This document shows, piece by piece, positions 1 to 10,409 of a stretch of 12,780 nt of DNA. This stretch comes from Chloroflexota bacterium. Its GTDB lineage: Bacteria > Chloroflexota > Chloroflexia > Thermomicrobiales > JADLAZ01. The stretch's first letter is position 1. Each line of letters begins with the position of its first letter. The stretch is taken from positions 1-12,780 of the forward strand of contig JADLAZ010000118.1 in the NCBI GenBank assembly GCA_020849725.1. The letters are read 5' to 3'. The notes beneath the pieces are model-generated. The model had not been told where the DNA came from, did no database searches, and worked only from the letters and a program-made list of their open reading frames with translations. A program made the position numbers and the translations under genes.

Positions 1-187
1 GATGACCTCGCAGCGCCCCTACCGGGCGGCGATGCCGCTGGCGGCGGCGCGGGCCGAGCTGGCCCGCTGCGCCGGCAGCCAGTTCGACCCGGCGGTGGTG
101 GCCGCCTGCGCCCGCATCCCCGACGCGACGCTGGCCCTGCTGCTGGAGCCGCCCACCGTTCCCACCGCGACCGAGCGGGCCGCCTGA
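1..187 (+). CDS. C-terminal end of an HD-GYP-type domain protein (partial)
   Basis: Only the last 61 codons are present; the gene begins before the window and the first base is the third position of a codon. The visible start, MTSQRPYRAAM, followed about 10 residues later by ELARCAGSQFDPAVV, matches the end of HD-GYP domains, where a 'DAMTSDRPYR...GTQFDP' stretch closes the domain. HD-GYP proteins are metal-dependent phosphodiesterases that usually degrade cyclic di-GMP, but the metal-binding HD and GYP residues would lie upstream, so activity cannot be judged. After the domain the protein ends in a short Pro/Thr/Ala tail and a TGA at 185-187. It could equally be a plain HD-domain regulator of the same superfamily. 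The next gene is separated by 233 bp and has its own candidate promoter. Confidence 0.75.
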   Translation, partial: MTSQRPYRAAMPLAAARAELARCAGSQFDPAVVAACARIPDATLALLLEPPTVPTATERAA

Positions 188-189
188 CT

Positions 190-234
190 CCCTCACCCTG
201 GCCCTCTCCCTCTGGGCAAGGGCCGGGGTGAGGG
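190..234. repeat. CCCTCACC-type stem-loop, REP-like or terminator
   Basis: Bases 190-205 pair with 219-234 over 16 bp with a single G-T pair, around a 13-base loop. It starts 3 bases after the HD-GYP stop codon. There is no T-run after the stem, so it is not a classical intrinsic terminator. CCCTCACC/GGTGAGGG hairpins of this kind recur between genes in many GC-rich genomes, so it may be one copy of a dispersed element. It could still end or stabilise the upstream transcript. Confidence 0.6.
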
Positions 235-261
235 CCCCTGCCCGCTGGCTGCCTTCGCTAT

Positions 262-279
262 CGCTCCGGCCGCGGAGCG
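262..279. repeat. Short GC-rich inverted repeat
   Basis: CGCTCCG at 262-268 pairs with CGGAGCG at 273-279 around GCCG. It lies in the same spacer as the larger hairpins on either side. No function is assigned. Confidence 0.35.
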
Positions 280-334
280 GAGCCGACGCCCTCGTTGGCT
301 GAGCGCAGTCGAAGCCACTCCCAGCACCCAGACT

Positions 335-370
335 GCTGGCCGGCCGTTCACTGAGCGAGCGCCGGCCAGC
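335..370. repeat. 10-bp perfect inverted repeat next to a -10 element
   Basis: GCTGGCCGGC at 335-344 is the exact reverse complement of 361-370, with a 16-base spacer. The right arm ends 7 bases before the TATACT at 378. It may be an operator or upstream control site for the rusA-guaA unit, or just another hairpin of the dispersed kind found in this spacer. Confidence 0.4.
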
Positions 371-377
371 GAGCCGC

Positions 378-383
378 TATACT
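378..383 (+). promoter_or_regulatory. Candidate -10 element for the rusA-guaA unit
   Basis: TATACT lies 37 bases before the ATG at 421 in otherwise GC-rich DNA. No convincing -35 hexamer is seen 16-18 bases upstream. The same hexamer occurs upstream of pstS (6227) and of the small gene at 11329, which supports its use as a -10 box. Confidence 0.45.
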
Positions 384-420
384 TCCAGGGGGCTGGCCGC
401 GCCTACGAGGGACACGCGCC

Positions 421-834
421 ATGCGGCTGGTGCTGCCGATGCCGCCGAGCGTCAACAACCAGTACGTCACCGTCAACGGGCGGCGGGCGCTGAGCAAGGA
501 GGCTGCCGCCTACAAGCGCGCCGTGCGCGATCACCTGCGCCGCGAGATCGCCGCCGGCCGCGTCGCCGCCGCCGAGCTGGCGCGGCTGGAGTCGGCCTTC
601 CTGGCGCTGTTCATCGATTTCTACTTCGAGACACCGCTGCGCCGCGACCTCGACGGCGGCCTGAAGATCACTCAGGACGCCATCTGCGAGACGCTCCGCC
701 TCAACGACAACCGCATCGTCGACATCCACCTGATCAAGCGCATCGACCCGCTCCGGCCGCGCATCGAGATCGAACTGGAAGCGGTCGACGGCTGGGAGTT
801 CGACCAACAGTACGTCGTGATGCCTCCAGCGTGA
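421..834 (+). CDS. RusA-like Holliday junction resolvase
   Basis: The 137-residue product fits the RusA family: homodimeric, Mg-dependent endonucleases that cut four-way DNA junctions. It opens with the typical 'PMPPSVNNQY' strand and carries the acidic core RRDLDGGLK (D76, D78, K82), then D86 and LNDNRIVD (D96, D101). These correspond to the DLDN..K..DAL...DD pattern that holds the catalytic aspartates and lysine in E. coli RusA. The usual Asn after DLD is Gly here; the key acidic residues are kept. It is slightly longer than the roughly 120 residues of E. coli RusA. GAGGGA at 407-412 serves as ribosome site, 8 bases before ATG. guaA follows 33 bp later, so the two are probably one transcript. 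RusA is often phage-borne, but no phage genes are nearby, so this looks resident. Enzyme activity is inferred from motifs only. Confidence 0.85.
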   Translation: MRLVLPMPPSVNNQYVTVNGRRALSKEAAAYKRAVRDHLRREIAAGRVAAAELARLESAFLALFIDFYFETPLRRDLDGGLKITQDAICETLRLNDNRIVDIHLIKRIDPLRPRIEIELEAVDGWEFDQQYVVMPPA

Positions 835-867
835 GGCGCGCCGCCGAGGCTCTCCAGGAGGCACGGG

Positions 868-2469
<1,602 letters not shown>

Positions 2470-2573
2470 GCGGGCATCGCTAGCTCCCCAGCCGGACAGA
2501 CCCGTAGTTCATCTGGTGCCCGGACGGGTTAGCCTGGGCCGTTCTGCCGTCAGCCACGCACCAGACAGCAAAC

Positions 2574-2599
2574 GGCGGCTGATGCTCCCACCAGCCGCC
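2574..2599. terminator. Stem-loop between convergent genes
   Basis: GGCGGCTG (2574-2581) pairs with CAGCCGCC (2592-2599) around a 10-base loop, about 100 bases after the guaA stop and 75 bases beyond the stop of the minus-strand gene. No T-run follows on either strand, so termination is a guess from position and stem strength. Confidence 0.35.
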
Positions 2600-2631
2600 A
2601 CGTGAGTTCGATATCGGTTGACGAGTGAGCC

Positions 2632-2647
2632 ACCCGCGTGGGCGGGT
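2632..2647. terminator. Short hairpin just past the repeat-protein stop codon
   Basis: ACCCGC (2632-2637) pairs with GCGGGT (2642-2647) around GTGG. It is 25 bases beyond the minus-strand stop codon at 2673-2675. There is no T-run, so it is only a possible terminator for that gene. Confidence 0.3.
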
Positions 2648-2672
2648 CACCCGTCAGGCGCGTTTGCCCGGG

Positions 2673-4421
<1,749 letters not shown>

Positions 4422-4426
4422 CCGTA

Positions 4427-4434
4427 CCCTCCTC
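4427..4434 (-). promoter_or_regulatory. Ribosome binding site that fixes the repeat-protein start
   Basis: On the minus strand this reads GAGGAGGG, 5 bases before the ATG at 4421. It is the strongest such site upstream of the signal peptide and argues against the longer open frame starting at 4658. Confidence 0.8.
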
Positions 4435-4551
4435 ACCCGACACCGATCAGGTGATGCTGCCGCGACCCGTCGGCCACGGCGCGACCCTGCCACGAGGCTA
4501 TGGCAGAGAGCGGCGACCGCGTCGAGCACTGTCCGGCGCCGCTCGTCTTCA

Positions 4552-4560
4552 TTTGTAGCA
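4552..4560 (-). promoter_or_regulatory. Candidate extended -10 for the repeat-protein gene
   Basis: The minus strand reads TGCTACAAA, an extended -10 pattern (TG-N-TACAAA), giving a leader of roughly 125 bases. No good -35 exists; the place where it would sit (about 4575-4580) is occupied by the left arm of an inverted repeat. Confidence 0.35.
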
Positions 4561-4573
4561 TCCCAAGACGATC

Positions 4574-4595
4574 CGAACGATAGGAACATCGTTTG
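4574..4595. promoter_or_regulatory. Inverted repeat, possible operator
   Basis: CGAACGAT (4574-4581) faces ATCGTTTG (4588-4595) across 6 bases, with one G-T mismatch in 8 pairs. Size and symmetry suit a dimeric regulator. It overlaps the expected -35 position of the minus-strand promoter candidate. The regulator is unknown. Confidence 0.35.
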
Positions 4596-4893
4596 AAGCC
4601 GGTTAGAATCCTGCTCTCCGGCCGCCGCTTCGCCTCCCAGCGCGCTCCTGGCGGGCATGATGACCCGGCGGCCGGCCGATTATGCTGGCGCGATCGCGGC
4701 GATGCGTGCGTTTCGCGATCGGTGCGTTGCCGCGCTGGATAGCCGCCTTCATCATCTGGCGCTTCGTCGTTTGATTGCCAGTGAGGCCACGCGGCCCGCC
4801 GCCTGTTGCCGAGCGGGGGCGCCGCTCGTTCGAGTCCTGCCAGGGTCGCGGACCGCCCGGTTTCGCGACGGCCGGCTGTACGGTGAAAGGCGC

Positions 4894-4902
4894 GGAGGAG
4901 GG
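4894..4902 (+). promoter_or_regulatory. Ribosome binding site that fixes the purD GTG start
   Basis: GGAGGAGGG lies 4 bases before GTG 4907, directly in front of the conserved RVLIVGGGGREHA start of PurD. Confidence 0.8.
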
Positions 4903-4906
4903 CAGC

Positions 4907-6166
4907 GTGCGGGTGCTGATCGTTGGCGGTGGCGGGCGCGAGCATGCGCTGGCCTGGACGGTGCGGCAGAGCCCGCGCTGCACGGCGCTCTTCTGTGCGC
5001 CCGGCAACGCCGGCACGGCCGCGCTGGCCGAGAACCTGCCGGTGGCGGCCATGGACCTGACCGGGCAGGTTGCCGCGGCACGGGCGCAGCGCATCGACCG
5101 CGTCATCGTCGCGCCGGACGACCCGCTCGGCGCCGGGCTAGTCGACGCGCTAACGGCGGCCGGCATCGCCGCTTATGGGCCGACGCAGGCGGCGGCGCGC
5201 ATCGAGAGCAGCAAGTGGTGGGCAAAGGACGTCATGCGCGCCGCCGGCGTGCCGACCGCCCGTGCCGAAGTCTACGACGACGCGGCGACGGCGCTGCGCG
5301 CGCTCGACGGCCGGCGCTACCCGCTGGTGCTGAAGGCGGATGGGCTGGCGCAGGGCAAAGGGGTGCTGGTGGCGACCGAGCCGGCGGCGGCGCGGGCCTG
5401 GGTCGAGCGGCTGCTGGTGGACGGTGGCCTCGGCCTGGCCGGCAGTCGCCTGCTGATCGAGGAGTACCTGGCCGGGCGCGAGTTCTCCCTGTTCGGGTTG
5501 TGCGATGGCGAGACGGTGCTGACGACGCCCGCCGCCTGCGACTACAAGCGGCTGGCCGACGGGGACGCCGGCCCGAACACCGGCGGCATGGGCGCCTATG
5601 CCCCCGTGCCCTGGATCGGCCCGGCCGAGCAGGCCGACCTGACCGCGCGCATCCTGCGGCCGGTGCTAGCCGAGATGGCGCGCCAGGGCGCCCCGTTCCG
5701 CGGCGTCCTCTACGCTGGGCTGATCCAGACCGCCGACGGTCCGCAGGTGATCGAGTTCAACTGCCGCTGGGGCGATCCAGAGGCCGAGGTGCTGCTGCCG
5801 CTGCTGGAGACAGACTATCTGGAGATCGTCGAGGCAACGCTGGCCGGCCGGCTGGCTGACCTGCCCGTGCGCTGGCGGCCGGGCGCGTGCGTGGCGGTGG
5901 GCCTGGCCAGCGCCGGCTATCCGGAGCGCCCGGTGGCCGGCGACCCGATCGACGGGCTGGCGGCGGCCGAGCGAGCGGCGCTCGTCTTCCATGCCGGCAC
6001 GCGCCAGGATGGGCCGCTCGTGCGCACTGCCGGAGGCCGGGTGGTGTTCGTCGTCGGCCAGGGGCCGGACCTGGCGGCGGCGCGGGCGCGCGCCTACGCC
6101 GCCGCCGCCGAGATCACCTTCGCCGGCTGCCAGCAGCGCACCGACATCGCCGCCCAGACGCAGTGA
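4907..6166 (+). CDS. purD: Phosphoribosylamine-glycine ligase (GAR synthetase)
   Basis: PurD joins phosphoribosylamine and glycine using ATP, the second step of de novo purine synthesis, in the cytosol. The 419-residue product begins RVLIVGGGGREHALAW, the family N-terminus. The ATP-grasp region shows KADGLAQGKG (143-152), IEEYLAGREFS, NTGGMGAY (224-231) and the metal-binding E283 and N285 in VIEFNCRWGDPEAE. The usual form of that last motif is FNVRFGDPE, so Val-to-Cys and Phe-to-Trp changes are present, though the charged residues remain. GTG 4907 is chosen because it gives the normal family length and has a strong ribosome site; the frame is open upstream to 4775, but the extra 44 residues lack family similarity. 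The gene stands alone between the divergent repeat-protein gene and pstS, with guaA about 2.4 kb away in a separate unit. Confidence 0.97.
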   Translation: MRVLIVGGGGREHALAWTVRQSPRCTALFCAPGNAGTAALAENLPVAAMDLTGQVAAARAQRIDRVIVAPDDPLGAGLVDALTAAGIAAYGPTQAAARIESSKWWAKDVMRAAGVPTARAEVYDDAATALRALDGRRYPLVLKADGLAQGKGVLVATEPAAARAWVERLLVDGGLGLAGSRLLIEEYLAGREFSLFGLCDGETVLTTPAACDYKRLADGDAGPNTGGMGAYAPVPWIGPAEQADLTARILRPVLAEMARQGAPFRGVLYAGLIQTADGPQVIEFNCRWGDPEAEVLLPLLETDYLEIVEATLAGRLADLPVRWRPGACVAVGLASAGYPERPVAGDPIDGLAAAERAALVFHAGTRQDGPLVRTAGGRVVFVVGQGPDLAAARARAYAAAAEITFAGCQQRTDIAAQTQ

Positions 6167-6226
6167 CGCGCCGGGTGCTGGGTGATCGGGGTGCGGCTGA
6201 ACCTGGGCTGACGATGGCACGTTCCC

Positions 6227-6232
6227 TATACT
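6227..6232 (+). promoter_or_regulatory. Candidate -10 element for pstS
   Basis: TATACT lies 48 bases before the chosen ATG 6281, which predicts a leader of about 40 bases. No clear -35 and no E. coli-type Pho box is seen; activator-dependent Pho promoters often lack a -35. Its position also argues against the in-frame GTG at 6236 being the start. Confidence 0.45.
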
Positions 6233-6280
6233 GGTGTGGGACGGCCGGGGCGTGGTCGCGGGGAGGGTATCGAGGAGCGG

Positions 6281-7504
6281 ATGGCCGAGCGACAGGAGCC
6301 AGGGGCCACCCGGGCCGGCACGGGGCGACGCCGGCTGCTGGGATGGATCGGCGGTGGAACCGCGACGGCGCTGCTGACGGCCTGCGGTGGTCAGCCAGTC
6401 AGCCCGACCGTCGCGCCGCCCGCTGGTGGGACGCCGCCGGTGGCGACGGCGACCCGGCCGCTGACCGCCGCGACGCCGGACACAGCGACTCGCATCACCG
6501 GGCCGTATAACGGCGAAGCGCGGGCGCTGACCGGGGCTGGCGCGACGTTCCCGGCGATCCTCTACACGAAGTGGTTCAGCGAGTACGAGAAATTGACCGG
6601 CGTGCGAGTCAACTACCAGTCGATCGGCTCCGGCGCCGGCATTCAGAACTTCCAGCGGCAGACGGTCGACTTCGGCGCGACCGACGCCTACATGTCCGAC
6701 CAGCGCCTGGCGGAGGCCCGCGGCGGCCCAGCCTTGCACGTGGCAACGGCCATCGGTGGCGTCAGTGTCACCTACAATGTGCCGGGGCTAGCCAGCGCCG
6801 GCGGCATCCAGTTGACCGGTGACACGCTGGCGGCCATCTTTCTGGGCGAGATCGAGACCTGGAACGATCCGCGGTTGGTGGCCGACAACCCGGCGCTGGC
6901 GGCGATCCACAAGCCGATCATCGTGCTGCGCCGCTCCGACAGCTCCGGCACGACTGCCATCTTCACCGACTATCTGGCAACCGTCAGCGGCGCCTGGAAG
7001 ACCGCCATCGGCGCCGGCACGGCGGTAAGCTGGCCGGTCGGCCTGGGCGCCAAGGGCAACGAGGGCATCACCGGCGAGGTGAAGCAGAACCCAAACTCGA
7101 TCGGCTACGTCGAGCAGGCTTTCGCGCTGCAGAACCGGCTGGCCGAGGCACGCATCCTCAACCAGGCCGGTCGCTTCGTCGCGCCCAGCCTGCCCGGGCT
7201 GACCGCCGCCGCGGCGGCCTTCGCGCCGGCCATCCCTGACGATCTACGCGTCTCCATCGTCAACGCGCCCGGCGCCGACTCCTACCCGGTCGCCGCCTTC
7301 ACCTGGCTGCTGGCCTACCAGCAGCAGCCCGACCGCGCGAAGGGCATCGCCCTCAGCCGGCTGCTGTGGTGGTCGGTGACGGACGCGCAGCAGCACAACG
7401 AGCCGCTGCACTACGGCCGGCTGCCGCCGGACGTCGTCGCCAAGTGCCAGGTCGCCATCCGGTCGATGACGCATCAGGGCGCACCGGTCTTTCCCGGCCG
7501 GTAG
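6281..7504 (+). CDS. pstS: Phosphate ABC transporter substrate-binding lipoprotein
   Basis: PstS captures phosphate outside the membrane and hands it to PstCAB. The 407-residue precursor has a GRRRLLG twin-arginine-like motif (15-21), a hydrophobic stretch and a lipobox LLTAC with Cys35, so it is probably a membrane-anchored lipoprotein, perhaps exported folded by Tat. A Pro/Thr/Ala spacer follows. The binding domain starts with GAGATFP (85-91), then GSGAGIQNF, VDFGATDA and RSDSSGTT (218-225), all phosphate-contacting or family-defining segments, and KGNEGITGEVKQNPNSIGY. ATG 6281 is preferred: GAGGAG lies just upstream, although the spacing is short (3 bases), and the alternative GTG 6236 would fall almost on the -10 box. 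It is the first gene of pstSCAB, with pstC 28 bp downstream. Induction by phosphate starvation is expected from the family, not shown here. Confidence 0.96.
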   Translation: MAERQEPGATRAGTGRRRLLGWIGGGTATALLTACGGQPVSPTVAPPAGGTPPVATATRPLTAATPDTATRITGPYNGEARALTGAGATFPAILYTKWFSEYEKLTGVRVNYQSIGSGAGIQNFQRQTVDFGATDAYMSDQRLAEARGGPALHVATAIGGVSVTYNVPGLASAGGIQLTGDTLAAIFLGEIETWNDPRLVADNPALAAIHKPIIVLRRSDSSGTTAIFTDYLATVSGAWKTAIGAGTAVSWPVGLGAKGNEGITGEVKQNPNSIGYVEQAFALQNRLAEARILNQAGRFVAPSLPGLTAAAAAFAPAIPDDLRVSIVNAPGADSYPVAAFTWLLAYQQQPDRAKGIALSRLLWWSVTDAQQHNEPLHYGRLPPDVVAKCQVAIRSMTHQGAPVFPGR

Positions 7505-7532
7505 GCGCCGGGCGAGCGCGGGCAGGAGCAGC

Positions 7533-8516
7533 ATGACCACCCCGACCGAACCAGCGCTGCGCAACGATGGCGCGATAAGCGGCAGCCGCCAGGCGGATAC
7601 CGTCTTCTGGCGTCTGACGCAGGCGGCCGGCGGGCTGGTCGTCGCCAGCCTCGTCGGCCTGGTCGTGGCGCTGCTGATCACGGCCTGGCCGGCGATCCAG
7701 CGCTTCGGCCTGGCCTTCTTCGTCAGCAGTGCCTGGAACCCGGTCAAGCTCGACTTCGGCGCGGCCGCCCCCCTGTTCGGCACACTAGTCACGTCGGCGA
7801 TCGCGCTGCTGCTGGCGGCGCCGATCGCCATCGGCGGCGCGATCTTCCTGGTGGAGTATGCACCGGGCTGGTTCCGCACGTCAGTCGGCTTCCTGACCGA
7901 AATGCTGGCCGCCATCCCCAGCATCATCTATGGTCTGTGGGGCTTCTTCGTCCTGGCCCCGTTCATGCGCGATTCGGTCGAGCCGGCGCTGCAGGCAACG
8001 CTGGGGCCGGCGCCGGTCATCGGCGCGCTGTTCCGCGGCGCGCCACTCGGCCGCGACCTGCTGACCGGCGGCGTTATCCTGGCGGTGATGATCCTGCCGA
8101 CCATCATGGCCGTGGCGCGCGAGATCATCGGCACGGTGCCGGACACCCAGCGCGAGGGCATGATCGGCCTGGGCGCCACGCGCTGGGAGACCGTGCGCAA
8201 GGCGGTGCTGCCCTACGCGCGCGTCGGCCTGATCGGCGCTTGCATGCTCGGGCTGGCGCGGGCGCTGGGCGAGACGATGGCCGTTACGCTCGTCGTCGGC
8301 AACTCATCGACTCGGATCACGCCGTCGCTGTTCACGCCAGGCTACACGCTCGCCAGCGCCATCGCCAACCAGTTCCTCGAAGCCGACTCCGCCCTCTATC
8401 AGAGCGCGGTCGTCTACCTCGGCCTGGTGCTGCTGGTCATCACCATCAGCGTCAGCATCGTGGCACGCCTGCTGGTCCACCGCCTGGCGCGCGGTCCGGC
8501 CGGCGTGCGGGTCTGA
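7533..8516 (+). CDS. pstC: Phosphate ABC transporter permease PstC
   Basis: This is one of the two membrane channel subunits of the Pst importer. The 327-residue protein has a cytoplasmic N-terminus and about six hydrophobic segments (near 33-54, 81-106, 118-142, 176-196, 231-256 and 292-314). Typical PstC segments include FFVSSAWNPV after the first helix and EMLAAIPSIIYGLWGFFVLAP. The loop that docks on the ATPase (EAA loop, about 208-227) reads EGMIGLGATRWETVRKAVLP, followed by ARALGETMAV. AGGAG at 7524-7528 precedes ATG by 4 bases. The loop between helices 3 and 4 (about 145-175), with GPAPVIGALFRGAPLGRD, is moderately long. pstS ends 28 bp upstream and pstA starts 31 bp downstream, as expected for one operon. 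Confidence 0.96.
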   Translation: MTTPTEPALRNDGAISGSRQADTVFWRLTQAAGGLVVASLVGLVVALLITAWPAIQRFGLAFFVSSAWNPVKLDFGAAAPLFGTLVTSAIALLLAAPIAIGGAIFLVEYAPGWFRTSVGFLTEMLAAIPSIIYGLWGFFVLAPFMRDSVEPALQATLGPAPVIGALFRGAPLGRDLLTGGVILAVMILPTIMAVAREIIGTVPDTQREGMIGLGATRWETVRKAVLPYARVGLIGACMLGLARALGETMAVTLVVGNSSTRITPSLFTPGYTLASAIANQFLEADSALYQSAVVYLGLVLLVITISVSIVARLLVHRLARGPAGVRV

Positions 8517-8547
8517 ACCGCGCCAGCCCCGTCGGGAGAGAGCACGC

Positions 8548-9447
8548 ATGGATCACGCGCCCCCTCTTGCCCCAGTCCCGGCCGCCGACCGCGTCATCGT
8601 CCTGACTGCGACGCCGGGCGCGCTGGGGCGACGCAAGGCCGCCAGCGCCGCCATGGCCGTGCTGCTGGGGGCGGCGGCGCTGGCCGGCGTCATCGTGCTG
8701 GCGCTCATCCTCGGCTACACGCTGGCACGGGGGCTGCCGGCGATCAGCCCGGCCTTCTTCGTCAACCCACCCCGACCCTATGGCGAGCCGGGCAGCGGCA
8801 TCGGCCCGGCGCTGATCGGCACGCTGGCGATGACGCTCGTCGCCGCGCTGCTGGCGCTGCCGGTCGCGCTGGGCGCGGCCATCTACCTGTCCGAATACGG
8901 CCGCGGCTGGTTCGCCGAGGTGGTGCGCTTCGTCATCGAGCAACTGGCGAGCGCGCCGTCGATCATCATCGGCGTCTTCATCTGGTCATGGCTGGTGATC
9001 GGCGTCATGGGCCACTTCTCCGGCCTGGCCGGCGCGGCCGCGCTGGGGCTGATCATGATCCCGATCGCCTGCCGCACCATCGAGGAGGTGCTGCGGCTGG
9101 TGCCCGGCTCGCTGCGGGAGGCGTCACTGGCGCTGGGCGTGCCCGCCTGGCGCACGGTGCTGCGCGTCGTCGTGCCGTCGGCGCGCACCGGCGTCATCAC
9201 CGGCGTCGTGCTGGCGATGGCCCGCGCCAGCGGTGAGACAGCGCCGCTGCTGATGACCGCGCTGGGCAACCAGTACCTCACCCTCAACCTGCTCGAGCCG
9301 ATGGCGTCGCTGCCGGTGCAGGTCTATAACTACACCCGCGCGCCCTATGAGGAGTGGCACACCCTCGCCTGGGGGACCGCGTTGGTGCTGATCTCGCTGA
9401 CCGCCGTCCTGAGTGGCATCATACGCTGGACGACACGACCGCGCTGA
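8548..9447 (+). CDS. pstA: Phosphate ABC transporter permease PstA
   Basis: This is the second channel subunit, expected to pair with PstC. It has 299 residues, with hydrophobic segments near 34-60, 88-113, 128-155, 161-176, 212-228 and 273-294. Family features are GIGPALIGTLAMTL, LPVALGAAIYLSEYG, SAPSIIIGVF and the EAA loop EASLALGVPAWRTVLRVVVP (191-210), followed by ARASGETAPLL, the PstA counterpart of the PstC segment. GGGAGAG at 8534-8540 lies 7 bases before ATG. The order C-A-B and the 31- and 36-bp gaps are standard. The first ~30 residues are Pro/Ala-rich and weakly conserved in appearance, so a slightly later start cannot be excluded, but none has a better ribosome site. Confidence 0.95.
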   Translation: MDHAPPLAPVPAADRVIVLTATPGALGRRKAASAAMAVLLGAAALAGVIVLALILGYTLARGLPAISPAFFVNPPRPYGEPGSGIGPALIGTLAMTLVAALLALPVALGAAIYLSEYGRGWFAEVVRFVIEQLASAPSIIIGVFIWSWLVIGVMGHFSGLAGAAALGLIMIPIACRTIEEVLRLVPGSLREASLALGVPAWRTVLRVVVPSARTGVITGVVLAMARASGETAPLLMTALGNQYLTLNLLEPMASLPVQVYNYTRAPYEEWHTLAWGTALVLISLTAVLSGIIRWTTRPR

Positions 9448-9483
9448 GCCGCGCCACGGATCGGCAGGGAGAAGGGACCAACG

Positions 9484-10323
9484 ATGACCGATCGGTATCA
9501 GGCGGCGATAGCCGCGCCAGCGACGCCAGCGGCGCCGCCGACGCGGCCGGGCGTCGGCCTGCGCATCGAGCAGGTGAGCGCCTACTACGGCAGCCACCAG
9601 GCGGTCGGTGACGTCACGATGACGGTCGAGCCGAACCGGGTGACGGCCCTGATCGGTCCCTCCGGCTGTGGCAAGTCGACGCTCATTCGCTGCCTCAATC
9701 GCCTGCACGAGATCACGCGTGGCGCGCGCGCTACCGGCAAGGTGCTGCTGCAGGGCCAGGACATCTACGGGCCGCGCGTCGACCCGGTGCAGGTGCGGCG
9801 GCTGATTGGCATGGTCTTCCAGAAGCCGAACCCGTTCCCAATGATGTCGCTCTATGACAACGTCGTCGCCGGCATCAAGCTCAACAGCCAGCGACTGCCG
9901 AAGGCGCGGCTGGATGAGATCGTCGAGCGCAGCCTGCGCGGCGCGGCGCTGTGGGACGAAGTCAAAGACAAACTGCACGCCTCCGGCGCGGCGCTGTCCG
10001 GCGGCCAGGCGCAGCGCCTGTGCATCGCGCGCACCATCGCCGTCGAGCCGGAGATCATCCTGATGGACGAGCCGTGCTCGGCACTGGACCCGATCTCCAC
10101 ACTGCGCATCGAGGAGTTGATCCTGCGCCTGAAGGCCCACTACACGATCGTCATCGTCACTCACAACATGCAGCAGGCGGCGCGCGTCTCCGATGTCACC
10201 GGCTTCATGCTTGCCGGCGAGGACCGCGTCGGCCGACTGGTCGAGTTCGGGCGCACGCCCGACCTGTTCACCCGGCCGACCGACAAGCGCACCGAGGCCT
10301 ACATCACCGGCCGCTTCGGCTGA
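9484..10323 (+). CDS. pstB: Phosphate ABC transporter ATP-binding protein
   Basis: PstB powers phosphate uptake on the inner face of the membrane. The 279-residue protein has all ATPase elements: Walker [10 protein letters not shown] (58-66), Q-loop Gln113 in the PstB-typical [16 protein letters not shown], signature LSGGQ (171-175), Walker B ILMDEP (192-197) with Glu196 as catalytic base, D-loop SALDP (199-203) and switch His227 in IVTHNMQQA. The FQKPNPFP and [10 protein letters not shown] segments separate PstB from other ABC ATPases. It has an extra 25-residue Ala/Pro/Thr-rich N-terminus. GAAGGGA at 9471-9477 precedes ATG by 6 bases. It is the last of the tightly packed pst genes; a 214-bp control-like gap separates it from phoU, so phoU need not be co-transcribed. 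Confidence 0.98.
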   Translation: MTDRYQAAIAAPATPAAPPTRPGVGLRIEQVSAYYGSHQAVGDVTMTVEPNRVTALIGPSGCGKSTLIRCLNRLHEITRGARATGKVLLQGQDIYGPRVDPVQVRRLIGMVFQKPNPFPMMSLYDNVVAGIKLNSQRLPKARLDEIVERSLRGAALWDEVKDKLHASGAALSGGQAQRLCIARTIAVEPEIILMDEPCSALDPISTLRIEELILRLKAHYTIVIVTHNMQQAARVSDVTGFMLAGEDRVGRLVEFGRTPDLFTRPTDKRTEAYITGRFG

Positions 10324-10377
10324 GAGCGTCCCCGCAGGGCCGGTGATGGACAGCTATTATACATCGCGTTCAGGAGC

Positions 10378-10403
10378 GCCGGAATTGGCGGGCGAATTCC
10401 GGC
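10378..10403. promoter_or_regulatory. 9-bp perfect inverted repeat between pstB and phoU
   Basis: GCCGGAATT (10378-10386) is exactly mirrored by AATTCCGGC (10395-10403) across 8 bases (GGCGGGCG). The AT-bearing arms stand out in this GC-rich DNA. It lies just upstream of the phoU promoter candidate and could be an operator. A hairpin ending the pst transcript is also possible, although no T-run follows. Confidence 0.45.
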
Positions 10404-10409
10404 CTGATT

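Larger units (their letters stand above)
4422..4906. other. Divergent spacer between the repeat-protein gene and purD, no gene
   Basis: I see no supportable gene in these 485 bases. Frames running through it are extensions of the flanking genes or antisense shadows. It holds the minus-strand ribosome site (4427-4434), a candidate minus-strand extended -10 (4552-4560), an inverted repeat (4574-4595) in a locally AT-richer patch, and the purD ribosome site (4894-4902). A plus-strand promoter for purD is not obvious. TAGAAT (4604-4609) and TATGCT (4681-4686) are the best -10-like hexamers, and neither has a good -35. Confidence 0.6.

Noticed and set aside
4422..4658. 79-residue N-terminal extension of the repeat protein
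   Set aside because: It has no ribosome site, it is Arg/Ala-rich and would bury the signal peptide; ATG 4421 has a near-ideal site.
4790..4860. tRNA-like stretch with GTTCGAGTCC resembling a T-loop
   Set aside because: The bases around the loop do not pair as a T-stem and no matching acceptor or anticodon stem can be drawn.
4775..4906. Upstream start for purD
   Set aside because: It adds 44 residues without family similarity before the conserved N-terminus; GTG 4907 has GGAGGAGGG in front.
6167..6280. E. coli-type Pho box upstream of pstS
   Set aside because: No pair of CTGTCAT-like direct repeats with 11-base phasing is visible near the -10 box.
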